A DNA stretch of 7,341 nt from DASUFH01 sp036274645 (GCA_036274645.1 DASUFH010000364.1:1-7341); one strand, 5' to 3'; shown: positions 1-6,061, counted from the stretch's first letter. Notes: generated by a model not told the origin, from the sequence alone. Made by a program: numbers and translations.

Positions 1-14
1 TTGTGAAATGGTCC

Positions 15-60
15 TCTTTCATTGTTCGATACGGCAAGCCGGCCAACGAACAATGAAAGA
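15..60. repeat. 14-bp perfect inverted repeat, 18-base loop
   Basis: The arm TCTTTCATTGTTCG (15-28) is exactly complementary to CGAACAATGAAAGA (47-60). The 18-base loop contains GGCAAGCC/GGCCGG, which could pair further. It lies about 60 bases downstream of the stop codon of the FAD oxidoreductase gene. There is no T-run on either side, so it is not a canonical intrinsic terminator, though it could act as an mRNA 3' stem. By rough count, a 14-bp match at this spacing is unlikely by chance in 7 kb. Confidence 0.75.
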
Positions 61-68
61 ACTTCATC

Positions 69-103
69 GGACAATCGACAACAGGCAATGGACAATGGAC
101 AAC
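69..103. repeat. Degenerate heptamer tandem repeat (GGACAAT type), five units
   Basis: Five consecutive 7-base units can be read: GGACAAT, CGACAAC, AGGCAAT, GGACAAT, GGACAAC. The array is non-coding and lies between the inverted repeat at 15-60 and the end of the FAD oxidoreductase gene. The core ACAAT/ATTGT also occurs in the arms of that inverted repeat, so the two may belong to one repeat family. Short heptameric repeats of this kind are common between genes in several bacterial phyla. No function is evident. Confidence 0.65.
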
Positions 104-119
104 CGGGGAAGGGCAGGGA

Positions 120-1736
120 TTATCGAATCGTGGCCCGAGGATCGGGCCATGTGAGAACCAGACCCAGCTCGTGTTCCAGCAGGCGCTGAAAATCTCCGAG
201 GTATTCCGGCGTGTTCCGCACCTGCCGCGGAACCAGCGCCTTCTCGAGACAATACGCGGCCAGCGCCCCGGCCGCTTCTCCGATATTCCATTCCACCGGG
301 TGCATCCGGTAGCACCCGTTGGTAATGTGCGTCACCCCGATGTTCTTGGCTGCGGGCAGGAGGTTTTCCATGCGTATCGGAATCAAGGCTCCGAGCGGAA
401 TCTGAAACGGCCAGCTGCTGATATCCACATAGGTCCGCTGCCGTGTCGTGGGATGAAGGTCGATGCGGTAGCTCCCCACGCCGACACTGTCCTTGAACGG
501 TTCCGCGCCCTGAATGCCGGCGCGCGCCTCAACGCCGATGTACTGTTCGAGAACGGTGAACTCGGCCCGGATACGCCGGCTTTCCCGCACATAGACGTGT
601 TTGGCCAGTCCGTTTTCCGTGCCCAGCACATCGCGACGCAGGCGGATGCCGCGGTAGCCGAAACCGCCATCGAGGCGAGGGGCTTCAGTCTGCATCCAGT
701 AGAGGAGCGAAAGGCTGAGCTGCTGCGCCCGCCGGATGTTTGTCTGGCGCTCCTCCGGCGGCACACCGACGAGCGGTCCAAGCCAGTAGTCGTTCTGAGG
801 CCAGTTCACCAGCGTGATATCGCTCGCATAACGGCCTTCCGGATAGTGCCCACGGTAAAAGATCCTGCGGAAGTTCCAGAGGTCTTCCTTTCCGGAATCG
901 GACCCGTCCCCGAAGACGGCCTGCCGGCGCACGTCGAGGGTTACCGGATCGACAAACACCCAGCCCAGCTGCGGCCCCGGCCAGAAACTGGCGCGGTAAC
1001 TGCGCCAGAAGTCATATTCGTCGGGCCGGTCAATCGTGTGATCCTCGCCAGGAAGGTAATCCATCGCAAAACAGGCCGTCACCGCCTGCTGATCGAGCGG
1101 GTCGGCATCGCCGGTCAAGGCGTGCGGTTCACCGGTTTGCCGCTGGCTCTCGGCGCCCATGACGTGTTCCACGCCGCCCAGGGCGATCAGATCGCCGAGT
1201 TCCGTGGCGTCAAGGATGTACGGCGCGTGAATCACCAGCGACTGCCCCTCGACGTTCCGGACCGTGACGCTCGTGACGCGGTCCCCATCGGTTTCCACCG
1301 CGACAGGCCGGTTGAGCGGGAGAATCTCCAATTGCGCGTTGGCCAGGTACGGCGCGAGCAGCTCATAAATCACGGCAAGCGCTACACGGGGCTCGTGGCA
1401 GAGGGGGCTGACCCTGCCCAGGCCGGGATTCAGATGCGCATTGAATCGCGCCTCGGGCATCAGGGGATAGTTGCGCCGGTAATAGTCGCGTATTCCCCGG
1501 CGGAGACGCTGGTATGTCGCCGTGCACCCGGCGCCCTCGATCCATGGATGCTCATCCGGGGGGACGCCCTGCGCCGTCAACTGCCCGCCGATCCAGCTGG
1601 TTTCCTCCGTCAGGATCACTTTCCTGCCGAGCGCCAGAGCCGCCAGCGAGCCGGCGACGCCGCCCAGCCCTCCGCCGACGATGAGAATCTCCGTGCTTCG
1701 TTCCCGAGTCACCGCGTTGCTCACCCCATGATCCAA
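120..1736 (-). CDS. FAD-dependent oxidoreductase (PF12831 type)
   Basis: Predicted flavoprotein of 538 residues with an N-terminal Rossmann FAD-binding fold. ILIVGGGLGGVAG (residues 17-29) holds the GxGxxG dinucleotide motif. Further family motifs are DATELGDL (176-183), GSYRIDLHP (421-429), and the C-terminal block running from NLLPAAKNIG to NIGEAAGALAA (458-494), where the flavin is closed over. The substrate cannot be told from sequence. Relatives are often labelled FAD-dependent oxidoreductase or, misleadingly, xanthan lyase. No signal peptide is visible, so it is probably cytoplasmic. It is the last gene of an operon: its start lies 1 base after the stop of the pyruvyl transferase-like gene. 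The longest frame begins with TTG at 1736; GTG at 1724 is an alternative. Neither has a good Shine-Dalgarno sequence, which fits translational coupling. Family assignment is secure; the start is not. Confidence 0.93.
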   Translation of the reverse strand: MDHGVSNAVTRERSTEILIVGGGLGGVAGSLAALALGRKVILTEETSWIGGQLTAQGVPPDEHPWIEGAGCTATYQRLRRGIRDYYRRNYPLMPEARFNAHLNPGLGRVSPLCHEPRVALAVIYELLAPYLANAQLEILPLNRPVAVETDGDRVTSVTVRNVEGQSLVIHAPYILDATELGDLIALGGVEHVMGAESQRQTGEPHALTGDADPLDQQAVTACFAMDYLPGEDHTIDRPDEYDFWRSYRASFWPGPQLGWVFVDPVTLDVRRQAVFGDGSDSGKEDLWNFRRIFYRGHYPEGRYASDITLVNWPQNDYWLGPLVGVPPEERQTNIRRAQQLSLSLLYWMQTEAPRLDGGFGYRGIRLRRDVLGTENGLAKHVYVRESRRIRAEFTVLEQYIGVEARAGIQGAEPFKDSVGVGSYRIDLHPTTRQRTYVDISSWPFQIPLGALIPIRMENLLPAAKNIGVTHITNGCYRMHPVEWNIGEAAGALAAYCLEKALVPRQVRNTPEYLGDFQRLLEHELGLVLTWPDPRATIR

Positions 1737-1737
1737 A

Positions 1738-2898
1738 TCAGGCTGCAGGTGGAAGGGCTTCGCCTTCCGTCGCCAAAGGGCTCGACTCCGCCAGCAGGCG
1801 GACTACAAATTTATTATTGGCAAGCGCGCGCGTCTGCAGATCCCGAAGACCCGACTGGATACGTTCGCTCAGCGTCTTTCGCTCGTCCCATGCGCGATCG
1901 ATATGCGCAATCAATTCACCGATGCTGACATGCTCCAGACTGGGCGCCGGAATCTGGAGTTCCTGCAGAAACCCGGTGACCTTGGAGGCATACGGCAACG
2001 CCGTAAACGGCACGCCTGCAAGCGCGGAGAAGATGAGAAAATGCAGTCGCATCCCGACCGCGAACTGAAAGCGTGTGAGCAGAGACACGATTTGTCCCGG
2101 CGTATATTCCTTCTTGAGAACGGTGGCCCGACCGGCGTGACGCATCTGACCCACGACGCCATGGCTGTGCTGGACGTCGAAGTTCCTTCTCTCGAGCGGA
2201 AAAAAGACAACCTCCGCGTCGAGCCGGTCAATCATGAAATCGGCGGCGTTCGCTACCAGGCTGTGATACCGCTCCGCGTCCATATCGGGAGCGGCCGGCC
2301 CCGGTTCCCGCACGGAGAAGCCGATCAGCCGCGCGTCGGGATCGATGGCTTCGGCGTGCAAAATCTCGTCCCGCGTCAAAACCTCTGCGGGCAGCAGTAC
2401 AGCGGGATCCGCAGTCACCGTGATCTGCCCCTCCACGCCCAGGTCTTCGAGCAGTTGCCGTGTCGGACGATCGCGAACCGTGATAACCGCGCAGCGGTTG
2501 AACGCCTCGCGGACGTTGGTCCGAACCGCCTGCTCGATCAACGGTCCCGCGCTGATGGCATAGACCATGACCGGCGTTCCAACCTCGTGAGCGAGAAGCA
2601 CTTCGCGGAGGTACATGTCCGCGTCGGCATCGAAGAGGATCCCGCCCCCTCCCAGAATGAATAAATCGAGTTCCGCAATGATTTCCTGCGCCTCCCGCCT
2701 GGCCAGCTCTCGAAATTGAACCGCTCGAGAGACATGATGCCGGCGCAGTGTGTCCTCCGCGTTTCGCGTAAACACCGTCACTTCCACCGGAAGTGACTGG
2801 CGTAGTTGCGAAAGCATGACGTGCAGAATCGCTTCGTCACCGAGGTTAATTCCACCGTAGGATCCTGAAATCCCTACCTTCAGTTGAGCTCCGCTCAT
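1738..2898 (-). CDS. Polysaccharide pyruvyl transferase family protein (CsaB-like)
   Basis: Protein of 386 residues with the two-lobed GT-B-like plan of the PF04230 family. Visible motifs, in order, are YGGINLGDEAIL (14-25), GGGGILFD (83-90), AISAGPL (114-120), VRDRPTRQLLEDLGV (141-155), TADPAVLLP (162-170), and the signature VGMRLHFLIFSALAGVPF (281-298) followed by YASKVTGF (303-310). CsaB itself transfers pyruvate from phosphoenolpyruvate to a cell-wall polysaccharide. Other members of the family have different or unknown substrates, so the specific activity is not claimed. No signal peptide or membrane segment is seen, so it is probably cytoplasmic. The ATG at 2898 is preceded by AAGGG at a usable spacing. 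The neighbours are not cell-wall or capsule genes, which makes a textbook CsaB role uncertain. The csaB symbol is withheld for that reason. Confidence 0.9.
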   Translation of the reverse strand: MSGAQLKVGISGSYGGINLGDEAILHVMLSQLRQSLPVEVTVFTRNAEDTLRRHHVSRAVQFRELARREAQEIIAELDLFILGGGGILFDADADMYLREVLLAHEVGTPVMVYAISAGPLIEQAVRTNVREAFNRCAVITVRDRPTRQLLEDLGVEGQITVTADPAVLLPAEVLTRDEILHAEAIDPDARLIGFSVREPGPAAPDMDAERYHSLVANAADFMIDRLDAEVVFFPLERRNFDVQHSHGVVGQMRHAGRATVLKKEYTPGQIVSLLTRFQFAVGMRLHFLIFSALAGVPFTALPYASKVTGFLQELQIPAPSLEHVSIGELIAHIDRAWDERKTLSERIQSGLRDLQTRALANNKFVVRLLAESSPLATEGEALPPAA

Positions 2899-2962
2899 TG
2901 GATGGCCCTTGTAACGGTTGGACGCTGGGACGCGGCTTGTGTTGAATGGCGAGAACGTCCCG

Positions 2963-3862
2963 TCAGACGGGTGAATGGTATCGGTACCGGTTCCCCACCT
3001 TGGTGAGTTGACCCTCTTTTGCCTGAAACAGCGTGATGTCCTGTCCTTCGGCGCCCCACCAGGTAAACAGTATGAGCATGCCCGCCGGCCCGCGGAACAC
3101 CACTGGAACGTCCATGGCCGACGGATTCAGAACACAGCTGTCATCCACCCGCCAGCAGTCCCCTTGAGCGCCGTCCGCAGGCATGTCGAAGAACGAAAGA
3201 CGGTCCGGTTCCACAAGGATCAGGGCGGCGAGCCGACTATTGCCGATGGAGAGAAACTCGACGACCGCGACCTCCGAATTGCCGTTGAAGCGGTAGAGCG
3301 GCCAGTACGTTTTGATCGCGCGGCCTTTCGCTTCTTCGATGCGGCGAATAGCCGCCTGTGCGGCGGCGCCGGCCGGCATGAAGAGGTCCGGGTTCCGCTC
3401 GCGGGCATCCGCGTCCGTGCCAGCGTATTTCGCTTCTCGCGCGTCCCGTTCCGCTCTGGTGAACTCGTTGCGAACGGCCGGCGCGGCTTTCAGGAAAGCT
3501 GAAGGAGCGAGCAGGCAGGTGTCCCCTGGATTTGCGCGACCGCCCACAATCGCGAATAGGTGACCCTCATCGTTGCCGAAGTTTCCGGTGCTCTGCCGCC
3601 CGTTATCGCGCGCCGTTCTCTTCTGGAACTGCAGGTAGCGGACCGTGAACTGCTGCGCCTCGCCGCAGATCGCGGTCGACAACGTGGTCGGCTTGACCTC
3701 CTCACCAGCGTCTACCGTGAGTAGCTGTGTGCCGGCGGCGTTGACGTAGGCAAACGCCAACCCCTCCACGGCGTTGCTCCTTTCCAGCTGCCCCTGCGCC
3801 GGCTCCAGCGCCAGTCCGGCGCCCGCTGCGACGAAGGCAGCCATAAGAACCATCTTCATCAT
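2963..3862 (-). CDS. Secreted protein of unknown function
   Basis: Protein of 299 residues. I do not recognise the family. Residues 1-24 look like a signal peptide: a short positive start, a hydrophobic stretch MAAFVAAGAGLALE, and a likely cleavage after AQG. The mature part has four cysteines (66, 116, 236, 243) that could form two disulphides, an alanine- and charge-rich helical middle (about 127-182), and a beta-rich C-terminal half (about 186-296) ending with KVGNRYRYHSPV. No catalytic motif stands out. A periplasmic or extracellular location is inferred. The frame opens with two adjacent ATG codons (3862 and 3859) and only a weak ribosome binding site. It lies 64 bases upstream of the pyruvyl transferase-like gene on the same strand, so it may be the first gene of a three-gene operon. 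Confidence 0.8.
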   Translation of the reverse strand: MMKMVLMAAFVAAGAGLALEPAQGQLERSNAVEGLAFAYVNAAGTQLLTVDAGEEVKPTTLSTAICGEAQQFTVRYLQFQKRTARDNGRQSTGNFGNDEGHLFAIVGGRANPGDTCLLAPSAFLKAAPAVRNEFTRAERDAREAKYAGTDADARERNPDLFMPAGAAAQAAIRRIEEAKGRAIKTYWPLYRFNGNSEVAVVEFLSIGNSRLAALILVEPDRLSFFDMPADGAQGDCWRVDDSCVLNPSAMDVPVVFRGPAGMLILFTWWGAEGQDITLFQAKEGQLTKVGNRYRYHSPV

Positions 3863-3942
3863 GATTCGACTCTACGCGCGCGCCCATCACGGATTCAATG
3901 TGGCCATCCACACCACGGGTCCGTGTTGTCCCATTCAGCCTT

Positions 3943-3969
3943 GCGCGCGAAAACGGGCGCGCTTTTTTT
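3943..3969 (+). terminator. Intrinsic terminator-like hairpin in the leader of the Ig-like protein gene
   Basis: GCGCGC (3943-3948) pairs with GCGCGC (3957-3962) across an 8-base loop, followed directly by seven T (3963-3969). This is the classical form of a rho-independent terminator on the plus strand. No plus-strand gene lies upstream of it in the window. It sits 86 bases before the ATG at 4056, so it may be an attenuator in that gene's leader or may block antisense transcription coming from the left. Confidence 0.6.
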
Positions 3970-4043
3970 CAAGCGGGATTTGAACCTCTGGCCGCCCTTT
4001 CGACACTCACGGCTCGAGCGAGGATGAACCCCGCCATTCAAAG

Positions 4044-4048
4044 AGGAG
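4044..4048 (+). promoter_or_regulatory. Ribosome binding site AGGAG
   Basis: AGGAG lies 7 bases before the ATG at 4056 (context AAAGAGGAGATCAGTT). It is a near-ideal Shine-Dalgarno sequence and fixes the start of the Ig-like protein. Confidence 0.85.
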
Positions 4049-4055
4049 ATCAGTT

Positions 4056-4745
4056 ATGAGAACCATCAGTTCGATCCCGTACGCGAAGCGGCTTGCGGTA
4101 TGCCTGGCGATTCTGGCGAGCATGGCAGCCGTGGCTCAGGCCAATCATTACGAAACGACAGTGGAAGTCGGCAAGACGAAGACCCGCTCCCTGCGTCGCG
4201 AGTTGTCGGGGCGGCCCCGCGTGACCGTCGACAAGCCCGGCATCGTCGAGGCGAAATTCAATTCGAGTCAGAACGCGCTGACCATCAAGGGGCTGAATCC
4301 CGGAACGGTCACGGTCACGTTTTCAGGGGACGTGCGCGTTTTCAACACCGGCATTCCGAGCGGCCGATCGATCCCCGTCGAAGGCTCCCGCCCGGTGAGC
4401 GACACGATCGAAGTCACGGTTGTCGCGCCGGAACGCCCAAAGCCGAAACCCGTTCCAGCGCCGGCGCCAATCGAAGGCAACAAGACTGTGGCCAGGACGG
4501 CACGGGTCGGCGCCGGGATTTCGTTTTCACTGGGCGCTGTGGCGGAGTTCACACGGAACATCGAGGTGGCGAGCAGTGACCCGCGCGTCGCGACAGTCAG
4601 TTCCGGTACGAACTTTGTCGTGGTGAACCCCCGTTCCGAAGGGGAATGCACGATTGTTTTCAAAGGACAGGCGAAAAATCCAGGCGGTCAATGGCAGCCA
4701 TTCGTGCGCCGGATCGACCTGACCGTCACGCCCCGCAAGCGCTGA
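4056..4745 (+). CDS. Exported protein with two Ig-like/pilus-N-like beta repeats
   Basis: Protein of 229 residues. Residues 1-29 form a signal peptide: basic YAKR, the hydrophobic stretch LAVCLAILASMAAVA, and an AQA cleavage site. Two beta-sandwich-like units follow (about 33-123 and 142-226). They are joined by a Pro/Lys-rich linker, PERPKPKPVPAPAP. The units share a layout: VDKPGIVEAKF against SSDPRVATVSS, then LTIKGLNPGTVTVTF against FVVVNPRSEGECTIVF, then DTIEVTVV against RRIDLTVTP. This pattern resembles bacterial Ig-like (Big_2) domains and the N-terminal domain of CpaC-type pilus secretins, both of which carry a 'not a physical value, G-x-x-x-G-T-x-T' style turn. A structural or adhesive role in the periplasm or outside the cell is inferred. 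There is one cysteine in the mature protein (198). No partner gene for pilus assembly is nearby. Confidence 0.88.
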   Translation: MRTISSIPYAKRLAVCLAILASMAAVAQANHYETTVEVGKTKTRSLRRELSGRPRVTVDKPGIVEAKFNSSQNALTIKGLNPGTVTVTFSGDVRVFNTGIPSGRSIPVEGSRPVSDTIEVTVVAPERPKPKPVPAPAPIEGNKTVARTARVGAGISFSLGAVAEFTRNIEVASSDPRVATVSSGTNFVVVNPRSEGECTIVFKGQAKNPGGQWQPFVRRIDLTVTPRKR

Positions 4746-4805
4746 TCCATGTTCCTACAGGCAGGCGGCGGCCCCAAATGTCTCCATTGTCCGCTTCTGT
4801 GACGT
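4746..4805. other. Convergent intergenic spacer
   Basis: Sixty bases separate the stop of the Ig-like gene (plus) from the stop of the anti-sigma gene (minus). No hairpin with a T-run is visible on either strand, although terminators for both genes would be expected. TCCATTGTCC (4783-4792) matches the core of the heptamer repeat at 69-103 as a single copy. Confidence 0.4.
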
Positions 4806-5384
4806 TTACCTGGCTGGCGGCCCCGGCATCGTGCGGGTGTGGTTGAACGTGTATTCGCCGAGAACCACGTCGCCGGATTCATCGACGGCAACCAGCTTGA
4901 AGATGAGCGCCTCCGACGGCGCGGCTTTGGCATAGTCGATGGGATACTGGAATGCCACGCTGGTCGTGGCCCGGTGAAAAGGAATATCCATCTGTCGTGA
5001 GATCTCCGTGCCGTCCGCGCTGAACATGGCGATGTCCACCCGTTTGGCCGCGCTGACATTCACGGCAAGCCGCCCGATCAACAGGTCGTCCTCGGCGGTG
5101 ACCGTGCATTCCACTCGTCCTCCAACCGGCACGGTGTATGTGCGGATTCGCAGGCCTTCCTGAGCGGCCCGCTCAAGAAACGCGTCACTCACGATGATTC
5201 GCAAGGTCCCCGCGCGGGCCAGGTTGCGAACACCCTCCGCAATCGCGATAACCTGGCGGAGGCGGTCGCCGCAGGTGTCGCAGCCGAGAAGATGCTCCTC
5301 GACGCTCGCTTCGTCGTCCTCGGGCAGGAGCGCGCTCCAGTAATCTGCCAGGACTGCCACGTCGATCGGTTTGGAACAGGTCAT
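4806..5384 (-). CDS. Soluble zinc-finger anti-sigma factor (zf-HC2 type)
   Basis: Protein of 192 residues beginning at the ATG at 5384, which overlaps the sigma-factor stop as ATGA. The N-terminal domain holds EEHLLGCDTCGDRL (29-42) with the Hx3Cx2C zinc motif (His31, Cys35, Cys38) typical of zinc anti-sigma factors. Such proteins bind their sigma factor and keep it from RNA polymerase. A short helical stretch (40-75) leads to a beta-rich C-terminal domain (about 78-185) ending GEYTFNHTRTMPG. There is no transmembrane segment, unlike many members, so the protein is probably cytoplasmic and may sense an internal signal through the zinc site or the C-terminal domain. The frame stays open upstream to 5684, but that part overlaps the sigma gene out of frame and is not used. 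The partner sigma factor is inferred from position. Confidence 0.88.
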   Translation of the reverse strand: MTCSKPIDVAVLADYWSALLPEDDEASVEEHLLGCDTCGDRLRQVIAIAEGVRNLARAGTLRIIVSDAFLERAAQEGLRIRTYTVPVGGRVECTVTAEDDLLIGRLAVNVSAAKRVDIAMFSADGTEISRQMDIPFHRATTSVAFQYPIDYAKAAPSEALIFKLVAVDESGDVVLGEYTFNHTRTMPGPPAR

Positions 5385-5962
5385 GCGGCGCCTCCAAGAC
5401 ATCCTCGAAGGTTGTGAAGAGCCCGGTGTCGAATCACCCGGACGTTGCCTTCCGACAAACCCAGAAACCCCGCGACGTCGGCGCAGGTCTGCTCGTCGTA
5501 AAAGGACATGACAATCACGGCGCGCTCGCGCTCCTTCAGCGCTTGAACACATCGGGCCAGTTGGTCCTTGTCGAGCGAAAAGAGCGATGGTTCGGCGGCT
5601 ATCGGCATTTCCGCCGCAAACTGTTCGTTGAGCCGCTGTTTTCTCTGGGCGCCCCGGCGGATGTCGAGGACCGTCATACGGCATGTTCCCAACATGAAAG
5701 ACGCGAGTTTTTCCGGATCCCGCAGCCGGTCGGAGCGGAGAGCCTCCAGAGTGGTGATCAGCACCTGCTGAACCAGATCGTCCGCCGCATGCGTGTCACG
5801 CAGGTGCCGCAACCCGTAAAGCCGCACTCGCGGCGCCATTCGCCGGAACAATTCAGCCTCAGCTTCGCGGTCATTTCCCATCGTGATCTGCTTTGCCAGA
5901 TCGGCGTCATTCAATTCTGTGGAAGCCATCCACACAAATTGTACGTGTAACGACCACGCCAT
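5381..5962 (-). CDS. ECF-type RNA polymerase sigma factor
   Basis: Protein of 193 residues with the two-domain layout of an extracytoplasmic-function sigma factor. Region 2 spans about 37-106, including LRDTHAADDLVQQVLITTL (54-72) and FMLGTCRMTVLDIRRG (89-104). Region 4 spans about 128-189, with the helix-turn-helix FLGLSEGNVRVIRHRALHNL (166-185). It directs RNA polymerase to its own promoter class and is presumably held by the anti-sigma factor encoded just downstream with an ATGA overlap. The start is uncertain. ATG at 5962 follows AAGGAGGAAGGA, but the strong AAGGAGG is 15 bases away and the ATG lies in a hairpin loop. ATG at 5929 (Met12) matches the usual N-terminus of the family but has no ribosome binding site. 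No long linker or C-terminal extension is present. Confidence 0.93.
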   Translation of the reverse strand: MAWSLHVQFVWMASTELNDADLAKQITMGNDREAEAELFRRMAPRVRLYGLRHLRDTHAADDLVQQVLITTLEALRSDRLRDPEKLASFMLGTCRMTVLDIRRGAQRKQRLNEQFAAEMPIAAEPSLFSLDKDQLARCVQALKERERAVIVMSFYDEQTCADVAGFLGLSEGNVRVIRHRALHNLRGCLGGAA

Positions 5963-5973
5963 TCGTTACACAT
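5911..5973 (-). other. Possible 20-codon upstream ORF overlapping the sigma start
   Basis: An ATG at 5973 lies 4 bases after AAGGAGG (5978-5984). It opens a 20-codon frame, beginning MCNEWRGRYTYNLC and ending at TGA 5911-5913, out of frame with the sigma gene. The spacing is short but usable. Translation of it would compete with the sigma start at 5962, and its stop lies just past the alternative start at 5929. It may be fortuitous. Confidence 0.25.
5943..5973 (-). promoter_or_regulatory. Hairpin enclosing the sigma-factor start codon
   Basis: On the minus strand, GTGTAACGA (5971-5963) and TCGTTACAC (5953-5945) are perfect complements around a 9-base loop ATGGCGTGG (5962-5954), whose first three bases are the annotated start codon. 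In RNA one G-U and one A-U pair extend the stem to 11 bp. Such a stem could limit ribosome access. As DNA, the dyad could equally be an operator. Confidence 0.5.
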
Positions 5974-5977
5974 CCTT

Positions 5978-5984
5978 CCTCCTT
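5978..5984 (-). promoter_or_regulatory. Strong ribosome binding site AAGGAGG of the sigma operon
   Basis: The minus strand reads AAGGAGGAAGGATG. AAGGAGG ends 15 bases before the ATG at 5962 and 4 bases before the ATG at 5973. A second, weaker AAGGA (5977-5973) is 10 bases from the ATG at 5962. Because of this arrangement the ribosome binding site does not settle which start is used. Confidence 0.7.
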
Positions 5985-6007
5985 TTTGTAGGGGCGGTCT
6001 CCCAAGG

Positions 6008-6058
6008 AACTAGATCAATAACCGCTTTGTTTTCAACAAAGCGGTTATTGATCTAGTT
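6008..6058. repeat. Perfect 24-bp palindrome with 3-base loop, AT-rich
   Basis: The arm at 6008-6031 (AACTAGATCAATAACCGC then TTTGTT) is exactly complementary to 6035-6058, with TTC between. Eight of 24 arm bases are G or C, far below the surroundings. On the plus strand a short T-run (6057-6061) follows, so a weak plus-strand terminator is possible. On the minus strand the hairpin would lie in the sigma operon leader if the promoter is further upstream. A 24-bp exact match is not chance. Confidence 0.85.
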
Positions 6059-6061
6059 TTT

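Larger units (their letters stand above)
3863..4055. other. Divergent intergenic region
   Basis: This 193-base region separates two divergently transcribed genes for exported proteins, so promoters for both are expected here. Apart from the terminator-like hairpin at 3943-3969 and the ribosome binding site at 4044-4048, I see no convincing -35/-10 pair. TTGAAC at 3980-3985 resembles a -35 box but has no good -10 box at the right distance. Confidence 0.5.

Noticed and set aside
171..1928. 585-codon plus-strand ORF opposite the FAD oxidoreductase gene
   Set aside because: It is an antisense shadow. Its translation shows no recognisable motif, and the opposite strand encodes an unmistakable flavoprotein with all family motifs in order. 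Long antisense frames are common in GC-rich genes.
2959..2971. CCCGT-CAG-ACGGG hairpin at the end of the secreted protein gene as a terminator
   Set aside because: The stem is only 5 bp, it overlaps the stop codon, and no T-run follows on the minus strand.
3971..4055. tRNA remnant on the minus strand
   Set aside because: The minus strand contains GGTTCAAATCCC, which resembles a tRNA T-loop, close to 3976-3987. The T-stem does not pair beyond two bases, and no anticodon arm, D-arm or CCA end can be placed.
5385..5684. N-terminal extension of the anti-sigma gene (frame open to 5684)
   Set aside because: The extension overlaps the sigma gene in another frame and has no anti-sigma features. The ATG at 5384 gives the usual ATGA overlap and places the zinc motif at the normal distance from the N-terminus.
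5414..5950. 178-codon plus-strand ORF opposite the sigma gene
   Set aside because: It is an antisense shadow of a clear ECF sigma factor, with no recognisable protein features.
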